Below, piece by piece: positions 22,301 through 32,984 of a DNA stretch of 52,299 bases; the stretch's first letter is position 1, and each line of letters opens with the position of its first letter. The position numbers and the translations under genes were made by a program. Under the pieces are notes generated by a model, which was not told where the DNA came from, searched no databases, and saw only the letters and a program-made list of their open reading frames with translations. Source of the DNA: Nemertoderma westbladi (Eukaryota > Xenacoelomorpha > Nemertodermatida > Nemertodermatidae); the NCBI GenBank assembly GCA_032718475.1, contig JAUCBJ010001313.1, forward strand, positions 1 through 52,299. Reading direction: 5' to 3'.

Positions 22301-25086
22301 AATGAATATATTTAATCATATCTCTCTTTCCCTTATTTAGTGGTAATGAATATATTTAATCCTATCTCTCTTTCCTTTATTTAGTGGTAATGAATATATT
22401 TAATCCTATCTCTCTTTCCTTTATTTAGTGGTAATGAATATATTTAATCCTATCTCTCTTTCCTTTATTTAGTGGTAATGAATATATTTAATCCTATCTC
22501 TCTTTCCTTTATTTAGTGGTAATGAATATATTTAATCCTATCTCTCTTTCCCTTATTTAGTGCTAATGAATATATTTAATCCTATCTCTCTTTCCCTTAT
22601 TTAGTGCTAATGAATATATTTAATCCTATCTCTCTTTCCCTTATTTAGTGGTAATGAATATATTTAATCCTATCTCTCTTTCCTTTATTTAGTGGTAATG
22701 AATATATTTAATCCTATCTCTCTTTCCCTTATTTAGTGCTAATGAATATATTTAATCCTATCTCTCTTTCCCTTATTTAGTGCTAATGAATATATTTAAT
22801 CCTATCTCTCTTTCCCTTATTTAGTGGTAATGAATATATTTAATCCTATCTCTCTTTCCCTTATTTAGTGGTAATGAATATATTTAATCCTATCTCTCTT
22901 TCCTTTATTTAGTGGTAATGAATATATTTAATCCTATCTCTCTTTCCCTTATTTAGTGCTAATGAATATATTTAATCCTATCTCTCTTTCCCTTATTTAG
23001 TGCTAATGAATATATTTAATCCTATCTCTCTTTCCCTTATTTAGTGCTAATGAATATATTTAATCCTATCTCTCTTTCCCTTATTTAGTGGTAATGAATA
23101 TATTTAATCCTATCTCTCTTTCCCTTATTTAGTGCTAATGAATATATTTAATCCTATCTCTCTTTCCCTTATTTAGTGGTAATGAATATATTTAATCCTA
23201 TCTCTCTTTCCCTTATTTAGTGCTAATGAATATATTTAATCCTATCTCTCTTTCCCTTATTTAGTGGTAATGAATATATTTAATCATATCTCTCTTTCCC
23301 TTATTTAGTGCTAATGAATATATTTAATCCTATCTCTCTTTCCCTTATTTAGTGGTAATGAATATATTTAATCCTATCTCTCTTTCCCTTATTTAGTGGT
23401 AATGAATATATTTAATCCTATCTCTCTTTCCCTTATTTAGTGCTAATGAATATATTTAATCCTATCTCTCTTTCCCTTATTTAGTGGTAATGAATATATT
23501 TAATCATATCTCTCTTTCCCTTATTTAGTGCTAATGAATATATTTAATCCTATCTCTCTTTCCCTTATTTAGTGGTAATGAATATATTTAATCCTATCTC
23601 TCTTTCCCTTATTTAGTGGTAATGAATATATTTAATCATATCTCTCTTTCCCTTATTTAGTGCTAATGAATATATTTAATCCTATCTCTCTTTCCCTTAT
23701 TTAGTGGTAATGAATATATTTAATCCTATCTCTCTTTCCCTTATTTAGTGCTAATGAATATATTTAATCCTATCTCTCTTTCCCTTATTTAGTGCTAATG
23801 AATATATTTAATCCTATCTCTCTTTCCCTTATTTAGTGCTAATGAATATATTTAATCCTATCTCTCTTTCCCTTATTTAGTGCTAATGAATATATTTAAT
23901 CCTATCTCTCTTTCCCTTATTTAGTGGTAATGAATATATTTAATCCTATCTCTCTTTCCCTTATTTAGTGCTAATGAATATATTTAATCCTATCTCTCTT
24001 TCCCTTATTTAGTGGTAATGAATATATTTAATCCTATCTCTCTTTCCCTTATTTAGTGCTAATGAATATATTTAATCCTATCTCTCTTTCCCTTATTTAG
24101 TGCTAATGAATATATTTAATCCTATCTCTCTTTCCCTTATTTAGTGCTAATGAATATATTTAATCATATCTCTCTTTCCTTTATTTAGTGGTAATGAATA
24201 TATTTAATCATATCTCTCTTTCCCTTATTTAGTGCTAATGAATATATTTAATCCTATCTCTCTTTCCCTTATTTAGTGCTAATGAATATATTTAATCCTA
24301 TCTCTCTTTCCCTTATTTAGTGGTAATGAATATATTTAATCCTATCTCTCTTTCCCTTATTTAGTGCTAATGAATATATTTAATCATATCTCTCTTTCCC
24401 TTATTTAGTGGTAATGAATATATTTAATCCTATCTCTCTTTCCTTTATTTAGTGCTAATGAATATATTTAATCATATCTCTCTTTCCCTTATTTAGTGCT
24501 AATGAATATATTTAATCCTATCTCTCTTTCCCTTATTTAGTGCTAATGAATATATTTAATCCTATCTCTCTTTCCCTTATTTAGTGGTAATGAATATATT
24601 TAATCCTATCTCTCTTTCCCTTATTTAGTGGTAATGAATATATTTAATCCTATCTCTCTTTCCCTTATTTAGTGGTAATGAATATATTTAATCCTATCTC
24701 TCTTTCCTTTATTTAGTGCTAATGAATATATTTAATCCTATCTCTCTTTCCCTTATTTAGTGCTAATGAATATATTTAATCCTATCTCTCTTTCCCTTAT
24801 TTAGTGCTAATGAATATATTTAATCCTATCTCTCTTTCCCTTATTTAGTGCTAATGAATATATTTAATCCTATCTCTCTTTCCCTTATTTAGTGCTAATG
24901 AATATATTTAATCATATCTCTCTTTCCCTTATTTAGTGGTAATGAATATATTTAATCCTATCTCTCTTTCCCTTATTTAGTGGTAATGAATATATTTAAT
25001 CATATCTCTCTTTCCCTTATTTAGTGCTAATGAATATATTTAATCCTATCTCTCTTTCCCTTATTTAGTGCTAATGAATATATTTA
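19371..25086. repeat. Satellite array, 44-bp unit (about 130 copies)
   Basis: The unit is CCTATCTCTCTTTCCCTTAT followed by TTAGTGCTAATGAATATATTTAAT. The first two or three units are 43 bp (TATCCCTCTTCC). Only three positions vary commonly: CCTAT/CATAT, CCCTTA/CCTTTA and GTGCTAA/GTGGTAA, in shifting combinations. The array ends in TATTTAGGGGAAAC. It is strongly homogenised and has no coding potential. Confidence 0.97.
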
Positions 25087-25265
25087 GGGGAAACTAAATA
25101 TTTTAGTGATTATCCAGTTAAAATTTAGTGAAAATTTATAATCGTATTTTTATTTGGTCTATAAATGAGTGCCCTAAATATAGAGTAACCAGTAGCAGTA
25201 ATGCCCATCCGCAAGTATCAAACCATATTGAGATACCAACCATAAGTAAATATTGAACAACTATA

Positions 25266-25466
25266 CTAACCAGTAATATGGACTGTTCCAGAACCTTGTA
25301 ACCAAAAACCGATTTCTTCTCCCGCACTCAAAATCAAATTCAACGGCATCTGAAACACATCAGTTGCAGTTTTTAATGATTTTACCATTTCGCGTATTGA
25401 AGGGCACAGATGGATATAAAAACTATAAATCGGGTCCATTTCCCCAATCACATAGATGTCATCCAT
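25266..25466 (-). CDS. Hypothetical short exon-like frame
   Basis: A minus-strand frame of 66 codons starting MDDIYVIGEMDPIY has balanced, protein-like composition (an amphipathic middle, no low complexity). Near its end, CATATTACTG is followed by GTTAGT, a good splice-donor match, so it could be a first coding exon whose partners are not visible. I do not recognise the family, and the surrounding DNA is transposon-rich. It may equally be chance. Confidence 0.2.
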   Translation of the reverse strand: MDDIYVIGEMDPIYSFYIHLCPSIREMVKSLKTATDVFQMPLNLILSAGEEIGFWLQGSGTVHITG

Positions 25467-25688
25467 AATCGTTTAATCTGAGATGAGTGGGTTGAGTTTT
25501 TAATTAAAAAGTGAGACAGTAATGGTATGCCGGATTTATTGCTAAGAGCTGCTAGGCGTAACGAATAATGATGTTTATCATGTATTCTCGCTTATTCTCA
25601 AATCTGATTGGCTAAACAATAGGGTGAAATAACTGTATATCACCCAGCTAAAGCCAAAATACCCAATGTAACTATATAAACACTAATT

Positions 25689-25712
25689 GGGGAGGGATGG
25701 GGGGTTGGGGGG
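25689..25712 (+). other. G-quadruplex motif
   Basis: Four guanine runs (GGGG, GGG, GGGGGG, GGGGGG) separated by one- or two-base loops meet the usual G3+N1-7 rule. Nearby GGGTGTG and GTGGGGTC extend the G-rich strand. Confidence 0.6.
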
Positions 25713-25816
25713 ATTGCAAGGGTGTGTTTGTTTTAGTGGGGTCTGCGTTTCCCCAAACGTGAAGGATACAAAAGTAGCTCACAAAATTTATCAGCGCAAT
25801 AAGCTCGAATATACAT

Positions 25817-25989
25817 GATAAACAGATTATCGCCGGTCCCAGAAGGTGATATACGGTTATAAAACCTTCAGCAAATAAATCATGTATAAATACTTCGGCC
25901 TGCGGCCTCAGTAGTTATACGATTTATTTGCTTCAGGTTTTATAACCGTATATCACCTTCTGGGACAGGCGATAATCTCTGTTTATTAA
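25817..25989. repeat. Foldback (inverted repeat), arms about 65 bp, loop about 39 bp
   Basis: The left arm (25817-25881) includes GAAGGTGATATACGGTTATA, and the right arm (25921-25989) carries its complement, with few mismatches (CCGGTCC/CCTGTCC type) and 1-2 base indels. The loop includes CGGCCTGCGGCC. The size suggests a MITE or other hairpin element. No target duplication was identified. Confidence 0.8.
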
Positions 25990-26935
25990 TCATTTTTTAC
26001 TTGTGTGGGATTAGGTAATACAGATGACACCGTGGATTTTGGAGGGAAACCATTGATTGACTCATGCACTTCCGCCCTTGTGGGAATTTATCAATTAATT
26101 AATTAGAAACTTAGATAAACATACTTAAACAACATTATAAATTTGCAACATTAATAATCCTGGTGGTGTTTCATATAGTCTCGGACAATATCTACTCCTG
26201 GAGTGAATTGTCCGGGACCAAAGACCAAACAGTTTGCGTGGGGCCGAATTGTCCGGTCAACTAACCTGGACACAAATGTTGTGATTCAATGTACACAGAA
26301 GGAAATCGATATCTCGATGTTCCAAATAGAGAGACACTGGGGTCCCTTCTGCTCCGTTGTTAACGGGTTCCAATGCGGCCATGGTTATATGGACTCCTTT
26401 AGTCAAACGTTGGTTATATTTGTTACCATGGAACAATGTCACGCCTAAAACAGGTAGAATTATTTACAATCAAGTTTTATTTAGCCCTGTTATGAAAGAA
26501 ATACTGTGTATATATAAATGTGTTACCCTTTGACCACAGAAAAGTAGCAGCAGTAATGAATACTCTTGAGCAGTCGCAGTTAGTCATAAGCTCAAGTAAG
26601 TAATAATGGTGGGAAACAATATAACCTATCTCTTCCACCGGTACAACACAATCACCGAACTGTACCGGTACGGTTCGGTAACCAACCAACCAGTTATTAT
26701 CATATTCATTCATATTTTTAATTGCTGCATTAATTGGAAAATCGGGGAAGGTCTGATATGCTGACGTCATGGGGAGCCGTGAAGGTTGTTTGATTTCAAC
26801 TGACTAAAAACCTTGGAGTATAATAATATATAAGATTATTAGGCCTACTATGGCCTAGGTATGGGGCGCCGTTTGGGCCAAAAATAAAAAAAACATATTA
26901 TATTAAAAAGTTATAATGGTATGTTTTTTTATCTT

Positions 26936-27061
26936 GCCGTTTGGGCCAAAAGTTGTAATGGTATGTTTTTTTATCTTGCCGTTTGGGCCAAAAGTTGTAA
27001 TGGTATGTTTTTTTATCTTGCCGTTTGGGCCAAAAATAGCTGAGAGGGAAATTTGAATTAT
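26936..27061. repeat. 42-bp tandem repeat, left arm (3 copies)
   Basis: Copies of GCCGTTTGGGCCAAAAGTTG plus TAATGGTATGTTTTTTTATC start at 26936, 26978 and 27020, the last partial. Complementary copies occupy the right arm. Confidence 0.85.
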
Positions 27062-27657
27062 CACTTTCTATATACTGTATTTATAGCAATTGCAATTATC
27101 ATCATACCTGTGAGCCTGTCTGCCTATACATGATTGTGGATTGTATTTACACACGGCAGCACGGTACCGTATCGCTGTAGGAGTGGACTTTAGGCTTACC
27201 TCCCGCTGTATGGCGCCTTGGCCTACCAGTACTCATATACTGTCACTGGGTAATGCTGTAATGTAGCGTTAGGCTGTTAGGTACAAATGACAGTCTGACA
27301 TTAAGGCCTGCAGCATTGCAGCATTGTGGACCACTTGATGATAGGCCTATCATCTTGTGGTCCACAATGCTGCAATGCTGCAGGGCCTTAATGTCAGACT
27401 GTCATTTGTACCTAACAGCCTAACGCTACATTACAGCATTACCCAGTGACAGTATATGAGTACTGGTAGGCCAAGGCCCATACAGCCATACAGCGGGAGG
27501 TAAGCCTAAAGTCCACTCCTACAGCGATACGGTACACCGTGTGTAAATACAATCCACAATCATGTATAGGCAGACAGGCTCACAGGTATGATGATAATTG
27601 CAATTGCTAAATACAGTATATAGAAAGTGATAATTCAAATTTCCCTCTCAGCTATTT

Positions 27658-27835
27658 TTGGCCCAAACGGCAAGATAAAAAAACATACCATTACAACTTT
27701 TGGCCCAAACGGCAAGATAAAAAAACATACCATTACAACTTTTGGCCCAAACGGCAAGATAAAAAAACATACCATTACAACTTTTGGCCCAAACGGCAAG
27801 ATAAAAAACATACCATTATAACTTTTTAATATAAT
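27658..27835. repeat. 42-bp tandem repeat, right arm (4 copies, inverted)
   Basis: The complementary unit (GGCCCAAACGGCAAGATAAA onward) recurs with AACGGC at about 27666, 27708, 27750 and 27792, one copy more than in the left arm. Confidence 0.85.
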
Positions 27836-27880
27836 ATGTTTTTTTTATTTTTGGCCCAAACGGCGCCCCATACCTAGGCC

Positions 27881-28429
27881 TATACTATCTAAGAAACTGT
27901 ATGTACTATACCGACCGCCGATCGGTACACATACTGTACTGCCAACCTTGATATTATTATAAAACCTACAACATACCCCAGAACATTACTTCCGAGTTAG
28001 TTTATCACTATATCCCTATATCGGCGGTAACGTTGGCCCGAAGATTGAAGCAATAGGCTAGTTCTGCCTTGAACACCCCTCTTGATCATCTAAATCACTA
28101 CCGGTATTTAATTAGATTTCCTTATTTAAATTTCCCACCATAAACCATTCGCATTATTAGCCAATGCACACCCTCGCCCATCCTTTTATCCAATTGAAAA
28201 GCGCGCCTGTTTTCAACTCACCTGAAACACTTTCCAACCAAGTAGACTGAAAATAATACATATGAATGGGATAATCTTTTTAGGTTCATTAAGCCAAGGA
28301 ATGCCTGTTCACCACCATCGGTGATCTTTCAATACAACAAAATAATACATATAATGGATGATTAGTGCAGTGGGATACAACTTAAAGTGATGGTTGGACT
28401 CAACTGTATTTCAGGGATGTAAATACCAT
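27881..28429. other. Unique AT-rich spacer, no gene seen
   Basis: I find no convincing reading frame, RNA gene or repeat structure between the palindrome and the 52-bp satellite. Confidence 0.5.
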
Positions 28430-30520
28430 ACCATATTGGGTGAGCGTGAGATTACTAAAGCAGGTAACCCATCTCGTTGGGTAAGCGTCATGTTTGTTTA
28501 TCATTACTAAAGCACCCATCGTGTTGGGTAAGCGTCATGTTTGTTTATGATTACTAAAAAGCAGGCAACCCATCTCGTTGGATAAGCGTCATGTTTGTTT
28601 ATGGTTACTAAAGCAGGCAACCCATCTCGTTGGGTAAGCGTCATGTTTGTTTATGGTTACTAAAGCAGGCAACCCATCTCTTTGGGTAAGCGTCATGTTT
28701 GTTTATGGTTACTAAAGCAGGCAACCCATCTCGTTGGGTAAGCGTCATGTTTGTTTATGGTTACTAAAGCAGGCAACCCATCTCGTTGGGTAAGCGTCAT
28801 GTTTGTTTATGGTTACTAAAGCAGGCAACCCATCTCGTTGGGTAAGCATCATGTTTGTTTATGGTTACTAAAGCAGGCAACCCATCTCGTTGGGTAAGCG
28901 TCATGATTGTTTATGGTTACTAAAGCAGGCAACCCATCTCGTTGGGTAAGCGTCATGTTTGTTTATCATTACTAAAGCACCCATCGTGTTGGGTAAGCGT
29001 CATGTTTGTTTATGATTACTAAAAAGCAGGCAACCCATCTCGTTGGGTAAGCGTCATGTTTGTTTATGGTTACTAAAGCAGGCAACCCATCTCGTTGGGT
29101 AAGCGTCATGATTGTTTATGGTTACTAAAGCCGGCAACCCATCTCGTTGGGTAAGCGTCATGTTTGTTTATGGTTACTAAAGCAGGCAACCCATCTCGTT
29201 GGGTAAGCGTCATGATTGTTTATGGTTACTAAAGCAGGCAACCCATCTCTTTGGGTAAGCGTCATGTTTGTTTATGGTTACTAAAGCAGGCAACCCATCT
29301 CGTTGGGTAAGCGTCATGTTTGTTTATGGTTACTAAAGCAGGCAACCCATCTCGTTGGGTAAGCGTCATGTTTGTTTATCATTACTAAAGCACCCATCGT
29401 GTTGGGTAAGCGTCATGTTTGTTTATGATTACTAAAAAGCAGGCAACCCATCTCGTTGGGTAAGCGTCATGTTTGTTTATGGTTACTAAAGCAGGCAACC
29501 CATCTCGTTGGGTAAGCGTCATGATTGTTTATTGTTACTAAAGCAGGCAACCCATCTCGTTGGGTAAGCGTCATGTTTGTTTATGGTTACTAAAGCAGGC
29601 AACCCATCTCATTGGGTAAGCGTCATGATTGTTTATGGTTACTAAAGCAGGCAACCCATCTCTTTGGGTAAGCGTCATGTTTGTTTATGGTTACTAAAGC
29701 AGGCAACCCATCTCGTTGGGTAAGCGTCATGTTTGTTTATGGTTACTAAAGCAGGCAACCCATCTCGTTGGGTAAGCGTCATGTTTGTTTATCATTACTA
29801 AAGCACCCATCGTGTTGGGTAAGCGTCATGTTTGTTTATGATTACTAAAAAGCAGGCAACCCATCTCGTTGGGTAAGCGTCATGTTTGTTTATGGTTACT
29901 AAAGCAGGCAACCCATCTCGTTGGGTAAGCGTCATGATTGTTTATGGTTACTAAAGCAGGCAACCCATCTCGTTGGGTAAGCGTCATGTTTTTTTATGGT
30001 TACTAAAGCAGGCAACCCATCTCTTTGGGTAAGCGTCATGTTTGTTTGTGGTTACTAAAGCAGGCAACCCATCTCGTTGGGTAAGCGTCATGTTTGTTTA
30101 TGGTTACTAAAGCAGGCAACCCATCTCGTTGGGTAAGCGTCATGTTTGTTTATGGTTACTAAAGCAGGCAACCCATCTCGTTGGGTAAGCGTCATGTTTG
30201 TTTATGGTTACTAAAGCAGGCAACCCATCTCGTTGGGTAAGCGTCATGTTTGTTTATGATTACTAAAGCAGGCAACCCATCTCGTTGGGTAAGCGTCATG
30301 TTTGTTTATGGTTACTAAAGCAGGCAACCCATCTCGTTGGGTAAGCGTCATGTTTGTTTATGGTTACTAAAGCAGGCAACCCATCTCGTTGGGCAAGCGT
30401 CATGTTTGTTTATGGTTACTACAGCAGGCAACCCATCTCGTTGGGTAAGCGTCATGTTTGTTTATGGTTACTAAAGCAGGCAACCCATCTCGTTGGGTAA
30501 GCGTCATGTTTGTTTATGGT
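28430..30520. repeat. Satellite array, 52-bp unit (about 40 copies) with higher-order pattern
   Basis: The unit is GTTACTAAAGCAGGCAACCC followed by ATCTCGTTGGGTAAGCGTCA and TGTTTGTTTATG. A diagnostic variant (TCATTACTAAAGCACCCATC, then a unit with GATTACTAAAAAGC) occurs at 28501, 28966, 29379 and 29792. The last two intervals are exactly 413 bp, and the first is 465 bp, one unit more. Units hold a small dyad CCCA-TCTCGT-TGGG. Confidence 0.96.
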
Positions 30521-30896
30521 GATGTGATGACATTATAATTTGCTATATTAATACAATATCTAAGGTATTTGAGAAGATTTTATTTGTTACAAAACAATAA
30601 TTAAAATCGCAAACTATTTTTGCTTTTAGTGACGAGTGAAATTAAATTTGCCTGATAATTATAAATTTTTTTCAAAACAAAAAGAAGTAAAAGTACTTTG
30701 AGCAAAATTTAATTATATCTAAGCATAAAAAAAGCGAACCAATTTAGGAAATAGTAACGAGGCAATTTAATTATACTATTTTTTAATATGAAATACTCAT
30801 TTTGGCATTACTGTAGTGATGGTAGCAATATCGCGTTATATTTAATACACAATTAATACTAAATTAGAAACATAATGTAATATAGGCTGGTAATTA
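30521..30896 (-). other. 3' flank of the REXO5-like gene
   Basis: AT-rich non-coding DNA downstream of the minus-strand gene. It holds AATAAA on the minus strand at 30579-30584, about 313 bases past the stop codon. Confidence 0.5.
30579..30584 (-). terminator. Candidate polyadenylation signal of the REXO5-like gene
   Basis: AATAAA in minus-strand orientation (TTTATT on plus), the first canonical signal I found downstream of the stop at 30897. The distance of about 313 bases gives a plausible 3' UTR. Confidence 0.4.
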
Positions 30897-32672
30897 CTAT
30901 GATTGGGATTGCGTTGATTTAATTTTTAAAATGGCTGTAACATTGTTGTCAGTAACACCAATCAAAACAAATAAACTGTTAGTTGGCAAATTATTATAAA
31001 GACTGATGAGTTTGTTCGAATAATAATCGACTACGTAATTGGCCTGTACGGCGGTAGAGTCGGTCGGGTTATTATGAGGGTCAATGGACTTGGGATGTTC
31101 GGACTCGGTTACAAGTTTATTACCAGATGTTATGGTTTGTTCCGGTTGCCTGTCATCAACAAGATGATTCATTCCACCGTCCCTTACGGCTGTTGATTCA
31201 GATTGTCCCGATTCTCCAACACCTGGTCCATCGATGATTACCCTTGGCCTATCCGAATGTCCCGCCTCCCCTCCAACACCACCCTCAGATGTCCCGGTTG
31301 TCCCCAACACGTGCGTGAGGAGATGCAGTTGCAACCAAAGGAAATTGTAGACGCCCTTTACGGCCGCGGCACTGCGTCCTAAGGCCTCGATGTCTGTCCG
31401 AGTTGGTATACAGCTGGTTGCACTGCGTCCGAATCGATGACACATCCTCAGACAATCCACACAACACGACTTCTTACAGGCCCGCTGGAACCCTTTGAAT
31501 ATGTCCTCGACTAACACTCGACTGCCTTTGTTTGCGCCGTTCTTCGGGTTGTCCAGGTTGATAAAGCGCCCTTCTTTCAGTTTAAATTGTACGAGTCTCA
31601 GACATGCCAACGAGTCCTCCAGAGAGTCATGGCCTTCCGGACTTGTCTGAATCTCACATCCGAGGAATTTAGACGCCAATGTTTTTAGTTTAACTCGGTA
31701 TTTTTTTAGATGGTTCGCGGAGTTAAATAGAAACGCGGTGTCGATGAGGTGCGGGTGGAAGAATTTTAGTCGGTTCAAATCCTCGTTGAGGGATTGGCCC
31801 ACGAGGACCGAGTCGCTAGGCAGCAGTGACGTCAGACGAGTCTGCACGTCAGCTAGTCGCGTGGTGACGTGGTCGAGATCGCCGGGTTTTATCCCTGAGT
31901 AGCGGGTCAGGTAGTCGATGACTCGTCGTTCCGGTCGTACCAGGGTCTCCAGGACAACGGACTCCGTTTCATCCACCACGGTCATTCGAGTGACCTCCAG
32001 CTGTCCGCCTTCGGTTCGGCACATCTCGCAGTCCAATCCGAACAGCGGCGAGCTATCGGTAACAGCCGCGTAGCTAGGCAACCTGGAAAACCCAGCGAAC
32101 TCAGGGTTGTCTAGCATCGGGTAGCCGAACTCTAGTTTCATTTCATCTGAAAGCAAAAGTTCTGATTTAGAACAACTCGTACTTTTACTTTCGGTTTCAT
32201 TTCGCACTTTTTTCGGATTCGCGCTCTTCACAACTTTACCTCCTTGTTTTGCCGCGTTAAGAGGGATATAAAGTAAATGGTGGATGATGGAATTGTTTAC
32301 GTATTGGATGTTCTCGAGTTTAACTCCGTCGGAGAGACACGGACCGGTTACGAATGGGCACCGCCACATCTCGAGAGGAACCGCACCGTTAATAAAACAA
32401 CAAACTACTTTGCTAACGGAAGCCGGATTGACGATATCGATAGTGCCTAGAGGATAGTAGCGTTCCCCGCTAACTGCGAGGATCATAAGATTACGTAGCT
32501 CCTCGATCGAGATATCTCGCACAGGCAACACAGGGATGGGCAGCAGCTTAGGGATTGAGTCACCAGTCGGTTGCTTCTTCTGAGAAGCTACAATATCTTC
32601 ATCAATGGTAGATGGATATTCGTTATCGTCCTTATCGACACAATGTTTTCGTTTTTTACCACAAAACGCCAT
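30897..32672 (-). CDS. rexo5: REXO5-like RNA exonuclease (DEDDh family), intronless
   Basis: Predicted 591-residue 3'-5' RNA exonuclease, probably nuclear/nucleolar and acting on the 3' ends of structured RNAs, as known for the REXO5/NEF-sp group. All DEDDh motifs are present (numbering from MAFCGKK): Exo I LFGLDCEMC with D214 and E216; Exo II VGQSLNEDL with D298, followed by HPHLIDT; Exo III GHDSLEDSL with H348 and D353. The N-terminus has a basic KKRKH signal and an ISIEELRNLMILAVSG segment like vertebrate REXO5. The C-terminus (YYSNKLISLYNNLPTNSLFV) matches the conserved tail of that family, but the two RRM domains of the vertebrate protein are not seen. The frame is open 27 codons further upstream (to 32753); I chose 32672 because the extra residues look non-conserved and the KKRKH region follows this Met. 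It is a single exon, whereas vertebrate orthologues have many introns, so it could be an intron-poor lineage gene or a retrocopy with an intact frame. Confidence 0.88.
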   Translation of the reverse strand: MAFCGKKRKHCVDKDDNEYPSTIDEDIVASQKKQPTGDSIPKLLPIPVLPVRDISIEELRNLMILAVSGERYYPLGTIDIVNPASVSKVVCCFINGAVPLEMWRCPFVTGPCLSDGVKLENIQYVNNSIIHHLLYIPLNAAKQGGKVVKSANPKKVRNETESKSTSCSKSELLLSDEMKLEFGYPMLDNPEFAGFSRLPSYAAVTDSSPLFGLDCEMCRTEGGQLEVTRMTVVDETESVVLETLVRPERRVIDYLTRYSGIKPGDLDHVTTRLADVQTRLTSLLPSDSVLVGQSLNEDLNRLKFFHPHLIDTAFLFNSANHLKKYRVKLKTLASKFLGCEIQTSPEGHDSLEDSLACLRLVQFKLKEGRFINLDNPKNGANKGSRVLVEDIFKGFQRACKKSCCVDCLRMCHRFGRSATSCIPTRTDIEALGRSAAAVKGVYNFLWLQLHLLTHVLGTTGTSEGGVGGEAGHSDRPRVIIDGPGVGESGQSESTAVRDGGMNHLVDDRQPEQTITSGNKLVTESEHPKSIDPHNNPTDSTAVQANYVVDYYSNKLISLYNNLPTNSLFVLIGVTDNNVTAILKIKSTQSQS

Positions 32673-32984
32673 AATTATAGTACCGGTACGGTATCCGGTA
32701 TCAACCTCTGGTGGGTGACCAATCAAGTATGCTGCAGAGGTGTACACACACACAGGCCTACTCCGTCATGCCATGCTGTCATGGTTATCACAAGAAACCA
32801 ATCCACAAAATAAAGGGCGCAGATGCAGAACAGGTAGTTAGTCTTAGTAGCATTGCGGGAATAAGGCATAGTCCAGTAGTCAGGTACAAAGGTAGTGGCG
32901 CAAATTGACCGCGCAACTGAAAAAGTGTGATCTCCAGCGCAAAAAGGAAAAAGTTTAGTTTATTGTTGTTTTTTTACAGAAAAC
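32673..32984 (-). promoter_or_regulatory. Upstream region of the REXO5-like gene
   Basis: Only about 310 bases separate the chosen start codon from the 78-bp satellite, so promoter and 5' UTR must lie here or in the repeats. It contains repeated ACCGGT/CCGGTA motifs near 32681-32700. No TATA box at a convincing distance was recognised. Confidence 0.3.

Larger units (their letters stand above)
25087..26851. other. Unique region with foldback and G-rich tract
   Basis: This 1.8-kb stretch contains a G-quadruplex motif (25689-25712), a foldback (25817-25989) and a few short open frames. A minus-strand frame at 26477-26770 (97 codons) and a plus frame at 26203-26448 do not resemble known proteins and I do not call them. 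GTTTATCATGTAT at 25571-25583 is the inverted complement of ATACATGATAAAC near 25811-25823, so the foldback may sit in a larger nested structure. Confidence 0.4.
26852..27880. mobile_element. 1-kb near-perfect palindrome (foldback element)
   Basis: The left arm starts GGCCTAGGTATGGGGCGCC and the right arm ends with the complement. The centre is ATGATAGG|CCTATCAT at 27345/27346. Arms are 494 and 535 bp; the 41-base difference is essentially one extra copy of an internal 42-bp repeat in the right arm. TAT directly flanks both ends and could be a 3-bp target duplication. There is no coding region; a short open frame at 27627-27821 only reflects the 42-bp repeat. It is best read as a foldback or MITE-type DNA element. 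Confidence 0.8.

Noticed and set aside
27627-27821. Repeat protein with 14-residue period
   Set aside because: It is produced by the 42-bp repeat in the palindrome arm, again a multiple of three.
28430-30520. CRISPR-like appearance of the regular 52-bp repeats
   Set aside because: There are no unique spacers between repeats, since the entire unit is repeated, and the context is a eukaryotic genome.
32672-32753. Upstream ATG for the REXO5-like gene (27 extra codons)
   Set aside because: The extra residues are unlike family N-termini; the Met before the basic KKRKH segment fits better. Not fully excluded.
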